A DNA stretch of 64,000 nt from Icerya purchasi (GCA_039619475.1 CM077115.1:495525352-495589351), one strand, 5' to 3'. Counted from the first letter of the stretch, positions 35,078 through 46,800 are shown. The notes: generated from the letters alone by a model not told the origin. Translations and numbers: made by a program.

Positions 35078-35335
35078 TTGGGGCCTGAACACAAGGTTTG
35101 TACTGGAAAACGCTTAGGACATCTCGAATCCAACGTAGAGGTCTTGCGGAAAATTGGCAGAAAATGGAACACCGTTGCCGACAATCAAGCCATGATGTTA
35201 CGGGAGGCGGCAGGTACTTCGAAGCGGGGAAAATCTGTCAGAAGCGATCACTATGTAGCAGAAAGAATTCATGAAGATCTGCGCGATGGTCAGCGTTGCA
35301 CTAAGACGATCTTGTTATTTACACAATCAACCTAC
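35078..35335 (+). pseudogene. Possible RTE-like LINE C-terminus
   Basis: The frame contains HLESNVEVLRKIGRKWNTVA and then DNQAMMLREA. This resembles the closing block of insect RTE/CR1-like polymerases (D-I..-AG..W...A.DR..W...EEA). The match is spread over about 30 residues with conserved spacing of the G, W, A and EA positions. No other LINE motif is attached. The frame ends in the GT microsatellite that follows. Confidence 0.4.
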
Positions 35336-35349
35336 ATGGGTCGCAATCA

Positions 35350-35351
<2 letters not shown>

Positions 35352-35384
<33 letters not shown>
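35352..35384. repeat. (GT)n microsatellite
   Basis: About sixteen GT units. Confidence 0.95.
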
Positions 35385-35385
<1 letters not shown>

Positions 35386-36205
35386 TGTCGTCGAAAGAAG
35401 AAGAGGGTGAAGAAGAAGAAACGAGATCCGTAATAAAGCGGATAAGTGGCCTTCTCACATTCTTTGACAGGATCTGCAGAAAATTTTGATCAGGGCGTAT
35501 TGTGGGAAGCTGAATCGTAGACCAACTTATAAGAACAGTCGTTGTTTCCGTGATAAGAATTTTTTAGACAGTGGCAAAAATTAATACTTAAATGCACGAG
35601 AAAGAGCAACAAGTTGAAATTTGATTATAATCTTCGGAACAATAGTGTTGTCACTTAATTTACAAAGATAAATGGCGGGAAATTCAATTCGTGTCAGACA
35701 GATAATACGACTCAGGTTCAAGGCCGTGCCCAGAATGAATGAGGCGAGGGGGAGTTTTTTGCATATTTATTTTATAAATAACAATACATTTTTCACTAAT
35801 ATTCATATTATTAATAATTTTCATCATTTTGATTTATTTATTAATATAATTTACATAAATGAATTACCCCACATATGAACTTTAATAAAATTACATATGT
35901 TAATGATTATATACTCGTAATAAAAAATTTTGCATACAATATTAATGATCTACCTCTAAAAATATGGACTATCTATTTATATATATATATATATATTTAA
36001 TGTAAGAACACCCTACAAAATCATCAATATTTTTTTTTTAATTTTAATTTTTTTCATTTTCAGTTCTAATGAGAGGGGCTTAACCCCCAAAACCGCTCAG
36101 AGTTGTGTACTTTCGGAATGCTTGGTTCTGATCTAAAGTTTTGGGAGTATACTATAAACAGGTGTAAATTAAATGTAGGTGAATACATCCTGTTTGTTAA
36201 AATGG

Positions 36206-36568
36206 TATAATAAAATAAACTTTAATAACAAACAATATAGATCAATAAATTAGATAAATACCTATTTAGAAACGTTTTCGGGCATAACCCATCATCAGCT
36301 AACACTAACTTAAAGGAAACTTAAAACATACTGAAGTGAATATAGGGAATACATGTGTATATATAGTAGATGTAAAGAGGAATAAACATGGCAGGTATAA
36401 AAATCTATAGGTTGAAAATGCTAATAATTAATATAAAATATAAAATAAAACAAGAAGACAAAAAGGTTAAATTTTTATATTAAACAGTGGATTATTATTA
36501 TTAGGTGTTTGGTCATTTAAAATATTATTTTTATATTTATTTATATAATAATTTTCTGCAATGTTCAT
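36206..36568 (-). repeat. Left inverted arm (pLTR-like)
   Basis: Reverse complement of 36,725-37,087. It contains the minus-strand ribozyme-like core at 36,266-36,302 and an antisense copy of the last 34 endonuclease codons. Confidence 0.92.
36266..36302 (-). ncRNA. Hammerhead-ribozyme-like core, left arm
   Basis: This is the exact mirror of the core at 36,991-37,027. Read on the minus strand it has TTAG, CTGATGA, a GGG/CCC stem, GAAA, ACGTTT and CTAA in order. Confidence 0.5.
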
Positions 36569-36826
36569 AAAATCAATTGCAGATATAAAGAACATATAAA
36601 AGCATTTAATAATAATGAAATAGAAAAATCAACCTATGCAGAACATCTAATTAAAAATAAACATAAACCTAATTCAATAGAAAATACTGTAACCATCCTG
36701 GCCACTTATCACAAAGGTAATAATATGAACATTGCAGAAAATTATTATATAAATAAATATAAAAATAATATTTTAAATGACCAAACACCTAATAATAATA
36801 ATCCACTGTTTAATATAAAAATTTAA
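36569..36826 (+). pseudogene. Penelope-like GIY-YIG endonuclease, C-terminal end
   Basis: The frame reads INCRYKEHIKAF, KSTYAEHLIKNKHKPN and TVTILATYHKGNN, then a C-terminal part with AENYYINKY and ILNDQTP, and stops at 36,824-36,826. This order is the second half of the endonuclease domain of Penelope-like elements (R.KEH; S.yA.Hl....H; iL; E...I; LNDQ). The GIY-YIG signature itself and the whole RT domain are missing, cut off exactly where the left inverted arm begins. The last 34 codons lie inside the right arm and are thus duplicated in antisense in the left arm. The protein would not function alone. Confidence 0.8.
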
Positions 36827-37087
36827 CCTTTTTGTCTTCTTGTTTTATTTTATATTTTATATTAATTATTAGCATTTTCAACCTATAGATTTTTATACCT
36901 GCCATGTTTATTCCTCTTTACATCTACTATATATACACATGTATTCCCTATATTCACTTCAGTATGTTTTAAGTTTCCTTTAAGTTAGTGTTAGCTGATG
37001 ATGGGTTATGCCCGAAAACGTTTCTAAATAGGTATTTATCTAATTTATTGATCTATATTGTTTGTTATTAAAGTTTATTTTATTATA
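36725..37087 (+). repeat. Right inverted arm (pLTR-like)
   Basis: Contains the end of the endonuclease frame, an AT-rich 3' region, a hammerhead-like core near 36,991-37,027, and ends next to the target duplication. Confidence 0.92.
36991..37027 (+). ncRNA. Hammerhead-ribozyme-like core, right arm
   Basis: The order is TTAG (stem I, 5'), CTGATGA (36,995-37,001), an extra T, a GGG...CCC stem II, GAAA (37,014-37,017), a self-complementary AACGTT forming a minimal stem III, a cleavage-site T, and CTAA (37,024-37,027) pairing with the first TTAG. This is the layout of type I hammerheads with tiny stem III, a kind reported in Penelope-like elements. The extra T after CTGATGA is non-canonical. Activity is an inference. 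Confidence 0.6.
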
Positions 37088-37098
37088 GGTGTAAATTA

Positions 37099-38651
37099 TA
37101 TACGAGTGATGGAAATGCGTAGGATATATGTGTTAGATTATACATAATGCACAGATAGGTACTTAGCGAGGGGGGTGCAGTTGCTCTAATGCATAAAAAT
37201 GAATAAAACAAAAGGTCTTTGGAAGATATATTATCTAAATTATCTCGTTTAAAGTTGCAAAAATAACCAAAATAGACCAAATAAAAAAAAACAAAAACAA
37301 AAAAAGGAATGAAATTTGACAAGTTTTACGAATTTTTTGTGACCAGCTCAATTCCATTTTAAACCGACTGCCTTCTTCGCGATATCCCTTATAAAACATG
37401 TGTAAATTTTCTAAAAACTTACCCATATTACATATGTTTTGCCCGCAAGGAAAACAAAATATATATGCATATATATGAAATGTCTTTATAAGCACCAGCG
37501 GTTTGAAGAGAAGGGGGGCTGTTCACAATAATGAAATGCTAAAGAGTTGCAAGTGCTGGTTACGTAAATTGAAACTATTCGGTCAAACTACAACATCGAA
37601 AGAAATTCACTCTTCTAAGATTTAAAGAGAAGTTGTACAAAATTTCATACGCATTCAACGGGTGCACGTTGTAAAATCATTATTAGTGCTTTAAAAAAAA
37701 AAAAAAAATGATACCTATATTTACATAAATTTTAAATAATTCTTATTAAAGGTTAAAAACAATACATAATCTAGCACACAGAGAAAGTGCATTAAGCTCC
37801 AAATAAGAAATTGTAGAATCCGCTATTAAAGCAATACGCACATATCGTATAATCTATTAAGTAAACAAAAACGCAGTTAAGCATTTAGAGTTAATAGAAT
37901 AATAAAAATATATAGATTACAAAAACAAATGAAACAAATACGCTAACAACACTCAATATAAAAATCCGACTTCTACATAGTTTTACCGATACAAATTAAA
38001 AATGTGCTACGATTTTCAATTAAAAAAGTGAATTATAAAATTTTTGTTTTTTCAATAATTTCCGAATGAATAATAATTTCTCTTCAATTATAAATACTTA
38101 TAAAAAATTCCTTTCTATAAAATTTCGTGTTTATTTTGACTTAGAAAAATAACTATTTAAATTTATAATATAATCGAGCAGATTTTAAAAAACGTAAACG
38201 GGTTAATAACGGGGCGATTACAGTAAGAAGAAAAGAAAGAAAAGTACTAACAACTTTTCGATAAAAAATGTAAATTAAAACATTTGTTGTAAAGTAAACA
38301 ATCACAACAGTGCACGTACTGAGACGAAAAAAAAGCACGAAACAAATCAAATGTACGATCGGAGGAGAAAAAAGAGTGCTTCTGAATGTAAATACGTAGA
38401 GCATTTCTAACATTTTTCTAACAAGTCTATATATATATATATATATGTTCCTTCGGACTTTAAATTATATTACTTTGTAAATTTTCATAAAGACTGCAAC
38501 GTTCACATATACTTATGTGTTTTTTTTTTTTTAAAGAGAATCCACCAATACGTCAATTAAGAAGTGAAATTTAGATTAAAATATCTGCTAAACTGAAACC
38601 GATAGCGGGTTAATATGTGTGAGAGGAATATATTACATTTAATTCTTTTTT
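37099..38651. other. No gene recognised
   Basis: AT-rich sequence with A runs and a TA microsatellite near 38,429-38,447. Minus-strand frames (37,083-37,322; 37,235-37,495; 38,153-38,413) have skewed low-complexity composition and no motif. Confidence 0.55.
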
Positions 38652-39160
38652 GGAGACCTCAGTGTGCAGGTTAAAAAGGAAATTAATACCGTAACCCACA
38701 TAGAACCGGCTATAGATTTTTTTTTTGAAATTTTTCAAATTGATTGAAAAATTTTTTGGGGTCTCCTATTTTTCTTATATTCTAACGATTGAAATACATA
38801 ATTAAAAAAAAAAAGTGACCCTCCAGCTAACATGGAAAGTGATGTGGACTTTTTTTTAGTTTTCAGGGTTACCGCTTTAAGCGTATATTTTCACAAATTT
38901 TGGTTCTTAAATATTAAAATTTTTCGAATTTTTTATTTGTTCCTGTATTCGGGAGACCTTAGTGTGCAGATTAAAAAGAAAATTAATACCATAACTCATA
39001 TAGAACCGGCTGCGGAATTTAAAAAAGAAATTTTTCTCGAAACTAGATTTTCAAATTTTTCATTAATTTTAAAATTTTGAGGGTTTCATAATTTTCTTAT
39101 GATCTAACGAAGAAAATACGTCGATTAACTCTCCAGCTACTACAGAACGGGCTGTACGAT
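38652..39160 (+). repeat. Diverged tandem duplication, about 300-bp unit
   Basis: GGAGACCTCAGTGTGCAGGT at 38,652 recurs as GGAGACCTTAGTGTGCAGAT at 38,952. Both are followed by AAAAAG.AAATTAATACC and by TAGAACCGGCT. A second shared block (TTTTCTTAT.TTCTAACGA, then CTCCAGCTA) lies at about 38,771-38,829 and again at about 39,092-39,139. Units therefore have a period of 300-310 bp. A hint of an earlier unit (CCAATACGTCAATTAA near 38,548) suggests a decayed satellite. Confidence 0.8.
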
Positions 39161-39732
39161 TCTTTTTTTCTTGCAGCTTTATAAGATAGATATATTGGTA
39201 ACACGCGGTTAGAATAATTATACATACATATAAATATTCTATTAGAGGGGTAATGTTTGGAATAAATGTTAGTTTTCAGTAAGATATTTTTTTTATTTTA
39301 AACTGTTTACTAAAAAATGCAAATATAAATTTATCAGGTCGGAATAAATGTTTTTTATTTTTTAGGTTAGATACGTTGCTTTTTTTTTCTCCTTTACTAA
39401 CGATTTGATACAGTGTGCTTCAAAGGAGATTCGACAAAGGTGTAATAATTGATGAAAGCATTAAATCCGCTGCCGAATCAATTCACTTCTCCCTTAATTA
39501 TCATGTAACTGGGCTTATCAGAAAAATACCAGCTAGCGCGGTATTGCTGGGTATAACGAAGTTCGGTCTGACTTAATGCGTGTGTAAATACAATTTGTCC
39601 GTAAGTATTAAGTAACAGTTGATACCTTCGAGAAAAGAAAAAAAATAAAAATATACCATATATACGGGTACAGAAGAACCTTTGGTTTTAGGGCGGAAAG
39701 AAAAAAACGGCAGAATATTTTAGGAGTAGCAC
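39161..39732. other. No gene recognised
   Basis: AT-rich spacer between the tandem duplication and a SINE copy. No motif was found. Confidence 0.55.
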
Positions 39733-39968
39733 TGCGGTAGTCTAGTTGTTAAGTTAGCTTCCAACTTGGGAGATGTCGTAATTTGGACTCAAGTCGCTTC
39801 CCCCTCCCAAGGTATTTGCTTAACCCGAAATTAAATATCGGTTATAGCGGAGAATTATCTGAGCGAAAGCGGATTAGTCTGCCATATTCTCTTCCGATCA
39901 TAGACCCTTAAGTACATTATGAAAAGCTCGACAATCTAAGATACCTTATCGAGGGACTTTATGTAATG
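39733..39968 (+). mobile_element. tRNA-SINE family, near full-length copy
   Basis: The head reads TGCGGTAGTCTAGTTGTTAAG (A-box-like), then GTCGTAATTTGGACTCAAG (B-box-like). A body with GAGAATTATCTGAGCGAAAG and the family 3' block ATGAAAAGCTCGACAATCTAAGAT and CCTTATCGAGGGACT follow. Length is about 236 bp, as for the copy at 18,924-19,168, and no second element interrupts it. Flanking AATATTTTA and AATGTTTTA could be remnants of a target duplication, but this is weak. Confidence 0.78.
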
Positions 39969-40845
39969 TTTTAAAATACACGGACGGTGTTAAAAGAAAT
40001 TTGCTTCTGCCGTGAATGTAGAATATGTAAAGGATGTGAACAACGAGATAAGCGTGAACAATTAATGATAGTTTCTTTGGCTGCTTCGAATTATGGACGA
40101 AAAGAAATGATTTTCGGGCGAGTAAATTCCTAATGACCGGGAGTAGAATTAATTGAAGGCGAAATAGGAAATAAGTTAGGATAATAACTTTTAAAAGGAG
40201 ATACGGGTGTTATTAATTCGGAATAAAATGGTTCTGAAAGAAAGGGTAGCATGAAACGTGAAATGTTTCAGGAGTAAATCGCGCGATAAGTAGAAGAAAG
40301 TGAAAAAAACATTAAACAAGATGTACAAATTCGGAGTCAAAATTAAAAAAATAATTTCTGATTAGAAAACTGCAACTTAACAAATACTGAAGAGTACGAG
40401 CATTAAATTCGCAAAGTACAATTAAGGTACAGCTTTTAAGTCTTGATGTTTGCGTACGTGAGTTGTCTTTTGAGGAAAGAAATTTATGACTATACTTTAA
40501 AAGTGAGGCTTGCGCGCGCGGTAGCCTTGAAATAGTTAATGCGCTCGGGTAACCAGATATGTCATAATCGGGAACTGTCTTAATCGGGAGTTGTCATGAT
40601 TGAAGAGTGTTTGGTTGCGGATACTGAAATATACCCCCCCACCCCCCGCCGAACGTGGTGTATACAACTAAAAATTTTAATATAGAGTATTACTTCGAAG
40701 AAGTAATCAAAGTCGGATCATTTTAAAAAGAGAAAGGAGATTCTGTCTTAAAGACATTATGAAAAAAGGTAAAATTCACGCAACACCCTGCTAAGTGTGT
40801 ATGCAGTTTGCTTTACTTTTTAAAATTATTCGTAAGTAATTAAAG
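39969..40845. other. No gene recognised
   Basis: Mixed sequence with a C-rich run near 40,636-40,647. No coding or element signal was found. Confidence 0.55.
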
Positions 40846-41788
40846 TATTATTATTATTATATCGTATCCGGTCGAACGTTTTAGATTATATTCCTATCTT
40901 TGACCGATAGATCAGAAACTTTAGTGTTTCTTCGTCGATATCACAAAATAGTTTATCTGCGTCGAATGTGCCAAATAGATTACACCTAAATATGTGTTCG
41001 TCATCTTGTATTAGTCCGCATTCACACGTGTCGTTGTCCGCTATTCCCCATTTCTTCAAGTTGTATTTGGTTCGTGACGTTTTGCTTCTTATTCTGTTTA
41101 AGGTTCGCCACAGGACGTAATCTAAATTGTAGCCGGTTGGGAGAGCTTCATTCATATTTGCATCATCTTTAGTTTTTGCTTTCCAAGCTTCTAGTCTTGC
41201 GGACTTGGCAGAGATTTTCAGTTCTTCAACTGTATGGAGCAAGCTATGTCTGGATTTTAGTCTCCTCTCAGTCAGTCCTTCGTAGTTATAGAGTGGATGG
41301 TGGTCGTCATTAGCTATTTTCCATCTTTCTTTCTTGGCTGCCACACTACGCCTAATATCCGGTGGTGCAATTCCACTAAGTATATGCAGCTCCCTTAGGG
41401 GCGTAGCTTTAAGACAACCGGTAGTAATTCTGCAAGCTTCATTTAGGGCAACGTCTATCTTTTTTGCATGTGCAGAGCGGCTCCAGACTGGACACGCGTA
41501 TTCTCCTGCTGAATAGCAGAGTGCCAGTGATGATGTACGCAGAATGTGTGCTTTAGCTCCCCATTTAGTGTTCGTCAGTTTCCGGAAAAGATTATTCCTC
41601 GCCATTATCTTCATTTTTGTTATTTCGCAGTGTCTCTTGTATGTTAATGATCTGTCTAAGACGACTCCTAGATATTTGGGATGATCAACATGATTAAAGT
41701 ATTGAACTGTATGAAAAGAGAATCTCAGGTGATTTCGTCTTTTTAAAAGTGCAGTTGTTTTCGACTTATCGATTGCGAAAAATGACAA
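40846..41788 (-). pseudogene. Jockey/I-like LINE: RT thumb and C-terminus, 300 codons open
   Basis: An uninterrupted minus-strand frame (41,788-40,886) covers the region after the RT palm. It starts with SKTTALLKRRNH, then HPKYLGVVLDRSLTYKRH (the motif that follows RT motif C), KLTNTKWGAKAHILRTSSLA, YSAGEYACPVW, LNEACRITTGCLKATPL and a C-terminal Cys/His block CECGLIQDDEHIFRC. RT motifs A-C and the endonuclease are absent, so it is 5' truncated near 41,790. The 3' side continues for about 25 bases and ends in a TAA-triplet run (ATAATAATAATA, about 40,847-40,861), a tail type seen in I-like and RTE-like LINEs. No stops or frameshifts interrupt the 300 codons, so the insertion is comparatively young. 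Confidence 0.88.
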
Positions 41789-42259
41789 AAGAAAACACCA
41801 AAGTATGGAAGTAGTAAAATAGGCACAAATAATAAATTGGGTTCAAAAAAAAAAGAAATATTAAGCGGTAATGGTGAGAATATAGAACCGTAAAGAACAA
41901 GGGGAGTTGCTGAAATACATAAATTTCGAAAACTTTTCTTTTTTTTTGTTTTAAAGAATCCGCGGACGAGACGTATTCCAATGTTATTTAAACGTTTTAG
42001 GACTGAATATTTAAATTGAAAATATGCTTGAATACCACAAAAAAAAAGAAAAAAGAAAAGGAATACGTTATAGTAAAGATAAAAAGATACGTATTCAATA
42101 TCTGAACGTGTCGTCGAAGACCTGAATTATCTCCTAATTAAGGTAAGAGAAATATTAGTAAAGATGAATGTCAGAATCTGAAGTCGATCTAGGAAGACTG
42201 GGAAAATAAAAATACCGCAGTAGTAGTAGAAATACATAAAAAATAGTATTAATGACAGC

Positions 42260-42579
42260 CAAAGGCGTCGCCAGCCGATAAAACAGAGGGAGGGGGAGCG
42301 ATGATAGAAAGAGGATATGAGTTATAGGAAAAATAAAATTTATAATTTGTAAAGGCTTAATATTTTATTAAACAAGAATAAAATCTTAATTAAAACATAA
42401 TTTTCATAGGTTTCTGGTAAATTTTTATAATGAAATTATAAAAGTCTTCCAAATTGTTCATGATTACGCGCCTATGAATACTCATCACGGACAGTTTATT
42501 AAAAAGTTTCAAAGCTCAAGGGGGGGCAACGGCCCACCCCCTTTTTTTCCACCCCTTCCGTCCCTTGGTGACGCCTATA
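42260..42579. mobile_element. Probable hAT-like MITE
   Basis: The left end CAAAGGCGTCGCCAGCC and the right end TTGGTGACGCCTATA are inverted complements around AGGCGTC.CCA. The sequences ATGACAGC (42,252-42,259) and ATGGCAGT (42,580-42,587) may be a decayed 8-bp target duplication (two mismatches). The interior is AT-rich and noncoding, and G- and C-rich blocks (GGGAGGGGGAGCG; CCCACCCCC) lie near both ends. Length is about 320 bp. Confidence 0.65.
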
Positions 42580-42980
42580 ATGGCAGTTAATAGGTATTAA
42601 AAACGAACGAAATAATGAAAAAAGATACAAAAAAAATAGTGATACATCAATTTTTTTTTTTTTTTCAGAGTTCTCATTTCGGACGATCCCGATGAGGCAA
42701 GTTTATTGATAGATTCTGTGTGCATGTTTATTTCAATGTACTTATTATAACATAATTGCATATATCAGAGATATCATAAATTTTGTATGTAAAGTGTGTT
42801 GGGTGCTTATAATTTAACACAGAATTTTTATAGTAAAGTATACATAAAGTTAATTTATCATTAACAATGTTTATATGAAATTGTATTGGTGATGTGGCAC
42901 TTAGTCACCAGTAAGAATTTATTTAATATAAGAAAGAAATAAAAATGAAAGATAAATGAGTTACTGATTATATAAAAACA

Positions 42981-43830
42981 ATTTTTTTTTTTTTTTAAAG
43001 AAAGAGAAACAGTACGCCTACTAGTACATTAATGAATTTGAAGTTTACTCATTCGATTTAATCAGAGTTGTAAGCAAAGCATTTTTTCATTGTCATATGA
43101 AAGAATCTAAGCAAATTATTACAATTCTTTGGGTCTATTCGAAGTTGGGTAGTAGAAGTAATTTTGAATTGCTTTCTTAGATCATCTAATGAGGAACAGT
43201 TGAATATTATGTGATGTATGTCATCAAGAACATTCTTTTTGCGATATTTACAGTTTGGATTGTTTTCTATCTTAAACCTATGGAGATATTCCCCAATGGC
43301 ACCATGTCTGCTCAGAATTTGTATATTAAAAAAGGTTATAAATGGATTTTTTATCTTGAGTTTTTCTTTGATTCCTGGGAAGAAATTGTAGGTTTTTCGA
43401 CCGGTGCAATCCGCACCCCAGCGAGGTTGCCAAATATTGATAATTTTTGTATTTATATGATGTTTGAGTATTTTGATAGTGGGCGATGTTCCCAATTCCC
43501 CAGTAGGATCATAATTTTCAAAAAAAACCTTAATGATTTAATTAGACTTAGGTTTTTAACAATTCTGTATTCTGAGACTACTGCATTACCTATTAGAAAG
43601 AGGTCTAAAGGCATTATGTTAGAGATGACACATGCAGCAGAGGAAGGAACGGTTCTGCACAAGGAGGCAATGTTTAATAAGTATTTCCTATCAATTTACA
43701 TATCAAAATTTAATTATAATAAGCGCTGTAAATTTAGTTGGCGCCATACACGTACTTATACAAGACAGCTGATCGGGCAGCCACGTGTTTCAAGGAAATT
43801 TTTACAGCATTTCAGAGAAGTCTAAAAATG
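42981..43830 (-). pseudogene. R1-like LINE, C-terminal region
   Basis: The minus-strand frame 43,495-43,058 reads INIWQPRWGADCTGRKTYNF, then QILSRHGAIGEYLHRF, and the Cys/His block CKYRKKNVLDDIHHIIFNC. This matches the closing part of R1/TRAS-like proteins (W...W..S..GR.TY.F; Q.LTGHG.F..YL.RF; C.C......D..H..F.C). Upstream, a shifted frame contains ISNIMPLDLFLIGN (about 43,630), comparable to the AG..PLDL block after the RT thumb, and SEYRIVKN. Frameshifts and stops separate the parts. A T run on the plus strand (42,981-42,998) is the poly(A) tail for this orientation. R1-clade elements usually target specific sites such as rDNA, and no rDNA is seen here. Confidence 0.82.
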
Positions 43831-46800
43831 AATATACCAATAACGCCGGATTTTAATTGACGCGCCTGTATTAAAAGAAAATAAATAAATAATAATAACG
43901 AAGGATATTATCAATACTTAATTTTTAAGGTGTGCAAAGTCCATCTAGTTTCTCCAAGTTTCTCGTACAGAAAAGCGGCTAGGGTCATTGACGTGACAGA
44001 TAAGTAGAATGTAATTTTACGACAATCGTACAAGTAGATGATATTCAAAAACAACATTATAAAGGCGACAGCTTTAAAAAACTATCGTTTAACGTTTAAT
44101 TTTTGAATAATTATTTATTTTCACAATAGCTTTATCGTGTTATAACTGATTTTCAACGTTTTTCGTGTTCCGTTTTGGTTTTTAATCGATTTATATCAAA
44201 ACGTCAGTTCGCGTAATATAATCTAGAAATTAAAAATACACATTCGTGTTTTGTGCGCCCTATAGAGTAGGCTTTTTAATTTTTTTTTAAATAAAACAAA
44301 AATGTACACAGTTTTGAGTGTAATAAATGTATGAAACTGTTCGGCAACTAGTATAACTAAATTATTTGTAACATAAGAGACATTAAAAATCGGCACATAT
44401 TAATGATCTGCTGCATAATTGCTTAGCGCGGATCTTATTAAAAAGCAACAATTTCTTCTCCCTGAAAATAAATAAAACCGTGATATAAATTTTCACAGCG
44501 TTTTACTTACAAGTGAAATTGTATTATAAAAACTTATTTTTAAGTATGTTACGGACTATTTTTACATCATAGATAAAAATTTTTTTTTTCGAGTTTCGGT
44601 TTTACAATATATTTCGGCCTAATTTAGCCAAAAACTTTTAAATATTCTGCTTTCGAGGCAATTTCGTTCGTTTCTTTTTTGTACCAGCGTAGATGCATAG
44701 TCCCTTTTGGCCTGTAGTTATTAAATTGGTTTCGAAATGATAAGCACGACCATTTATCAAATCTTAGCGCGTATCCGATTGAACTTTGAATTTCCTATAA
44801 CTGGGCTTGTTAAACTTTGTGGTTATAGTTTTTGATCATTTTCGGCGCGTCTTTTGTTCGAAAGACGGACGATGATGTTTCGAAAGATGCGATAGACGAA
44901 TTTTTAACTACTATTTCCCAGGACGAAAATGAGGGAATATGACGGTGGATTTCCGTTTCCAGTGCTAGCATCGAAACGGCTAATAGATCGTACGAGTTAA
45001 AACTATTATTACGGGCAACTTCTTGTCCATCATAAGAGGAGCGTGTGGCGTTTTACTTTCTGCAATAGATCAACTCGACTAGTCTCCGAACGAGGGACAT
45101 CAACTAGTTCAGTCACGTTTATTCTAATTATCCTCCTTCTGCTGCATCGCGTCCGATGAAGAAAGTAAATTCATTTTCTGCACAAACAAACCAGTTTCAT
45201 TAGTGCGTTTGTCCTTGAACCCATCAACATCCTGGGAAAAAGCAAGCGCCGTTTTCTTTGTTAACCGGTTATGACAGCATTACGTTAAATTGATATTATT
45301 TCGTAATCAAAAAATTCGAAATTTTCGAATTTTATTTCGAATAATTTTGGATATTTGATCGATAGAAATTTTAATTTTCTTTTTATGAATTTTGAATTGT
45401 TCAAATTAATCGTGTTTACCGTAAAATTTAGAAGTGCGCAAGCGAAACATTTTATTGTTTTTGTTAAAAAAATTTCTACTCCGGTAGGATTTTCCAGAAA
45501 CATTTTTTGTGCTCACAATTTACCAAGTTTATTTACGTACATATCTCGCATTCGTTTTCTAATTCCATTCAATCCGTAGGCTAAATTATATAATATGCTC
45601 CACATACTCGTATTAGAGTAAAATAATCGTGTAAATCTTCTTCAGCTTTAATCATATACCGGACAGGCAGCATTTGTTATATTAAAAGTAAAATTTTTTC
45701 TTCAAATAATTCCTTTTCGAAAAGTCTCCTTAAATTCTCATCAGCTGTGCCCCGTATAGTGTGACACATCTAGTTTACATATGTCTGCAAGAAGCTCGCG
45801 CAGCAACGAGGATTAATGTAGAGGGATCCCTGTGCACAAGATTTTCTCCAACACTCCCAGCGTAGTAGTTAAAATTTTGGCGTTCGCCAAAGAAACCAGA
45901 TTACACTTGTTCGTGTAGAAGTCCCATATCTACAATAGTTCGAGCAGGTGAAGGCACAGAACGTATACATATAATAATATATGAGAAAACAAACAAACAA
46001 ATTGACTAATTGTTTAATTATTATTATTTTCAGGGGCCAGTCTTTTTATAATTAGCCATTTATTAAATTTTCTATATCGCGAGTTTGTAATTTCATCTAC
46101 ATATATACATATATACATATATATAAATATTATTTATTATTTTTAATAGTCTCTAATTTTTTCAAAAATATTCTTAAAAATCATTGGTACATAGCTATTT
46201 TCTTAATGTACTTCCAGTATTTCTTTAGAAAATTATTAAATGGTTGGGATGACAGTTTATTTAGTATTTGAAATTTCATAGCAAAAATCTTTAAGGAAAT
46301 TACCTTTTTCTTTTTGTTGCGTTACAAGATCTTAATAGACGCATGGTTTCTTTTTTTTTTTATTTATTTATTTTTAAACCTATGAATCTCATATGAGAGC
46401 TGAAAATTAAATATCCTTTTAGAATTTTAAATTTTACTGCAATTAAATATTTATAAAACGATTGGTTCCTATTGTTTGTTTTTTTTTTTTCAAGACACCT
46501 GCATAGAAAAAATAATTTTATCCTCAAAAAAAAAAAGGTTTGTTTTAAAAATTTTTTTCGAAACTTACATGCGGTGTAACGTGAGCGTCCCTGTTCTGGG
46601 TGGTTGCTTTTGCTAAACTTGGACTACGAGAAGGCGGCTCATTATAGTGATCTGGCTGGAGTGTGCATTAGAAGGAAAGAGAATCATGCCTTGAGAGATA
46701 AATAAAGAAGCCAAGCGGATCAATTGTAATGCGGAGTTGAATAAAACGACGACCTCAACGACATTAATAATTTTCTTTTTCTGAGTTACCATCCCTTATT

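Larger units (their letters stand above)
34081..36159. other. No gene recognised apart from a possible LINE end
   Basis: Mixed AT-rich sequence with a T run near 34,805-34,833. The frame at 35,078-35,335 is listed separately. A stretch from about 35,724 (AAGGCCGTGCCCAGAATG) to 36,090 resembles the start of a hAT-type MITE, but the other end is missing. Confidence 0.5.
36160..37098. mobile_element. Penelope-like element with 363-bp inverted arms
   Basis: The left arm 36,206-36,568 and right arm 36,725-37,087 are reverse complements, identical in every segment I compared. They are separated by 156 bp. The spacer plus the start of the right arm encode the C-terminal end of a GIY-YIG endonuclease (separate entry). 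The 12-bp sequence AGGTGTAAATTA occurs at 36,160-36,171 and at 37,087-37,098 (the last base of the right arm overlaps it), consistent with a target duplication. About 34 extra bases lie between the left duplication and the left arm. Penelope-like elements are known to carry long terminal repeats in direct or inverted arrangement and to be 5' truncated. Arm identity points to a young insertion. Confidence 0.88.

Noticed and set aside
35724..36090. Possible third hAT-type MITE starting AAGGCCGTGCCC
   Set aside because: The start resembles the CAGGGCCGT type of end, but no matching right end or target duplication could be found.
43211..43825. 204-codon plus-strand frame
   Set aside because: It is the antisense of the R1-like C-terminal region, whose minus-strand motifs (CTGRKTY, HHIIFNC) are clear.
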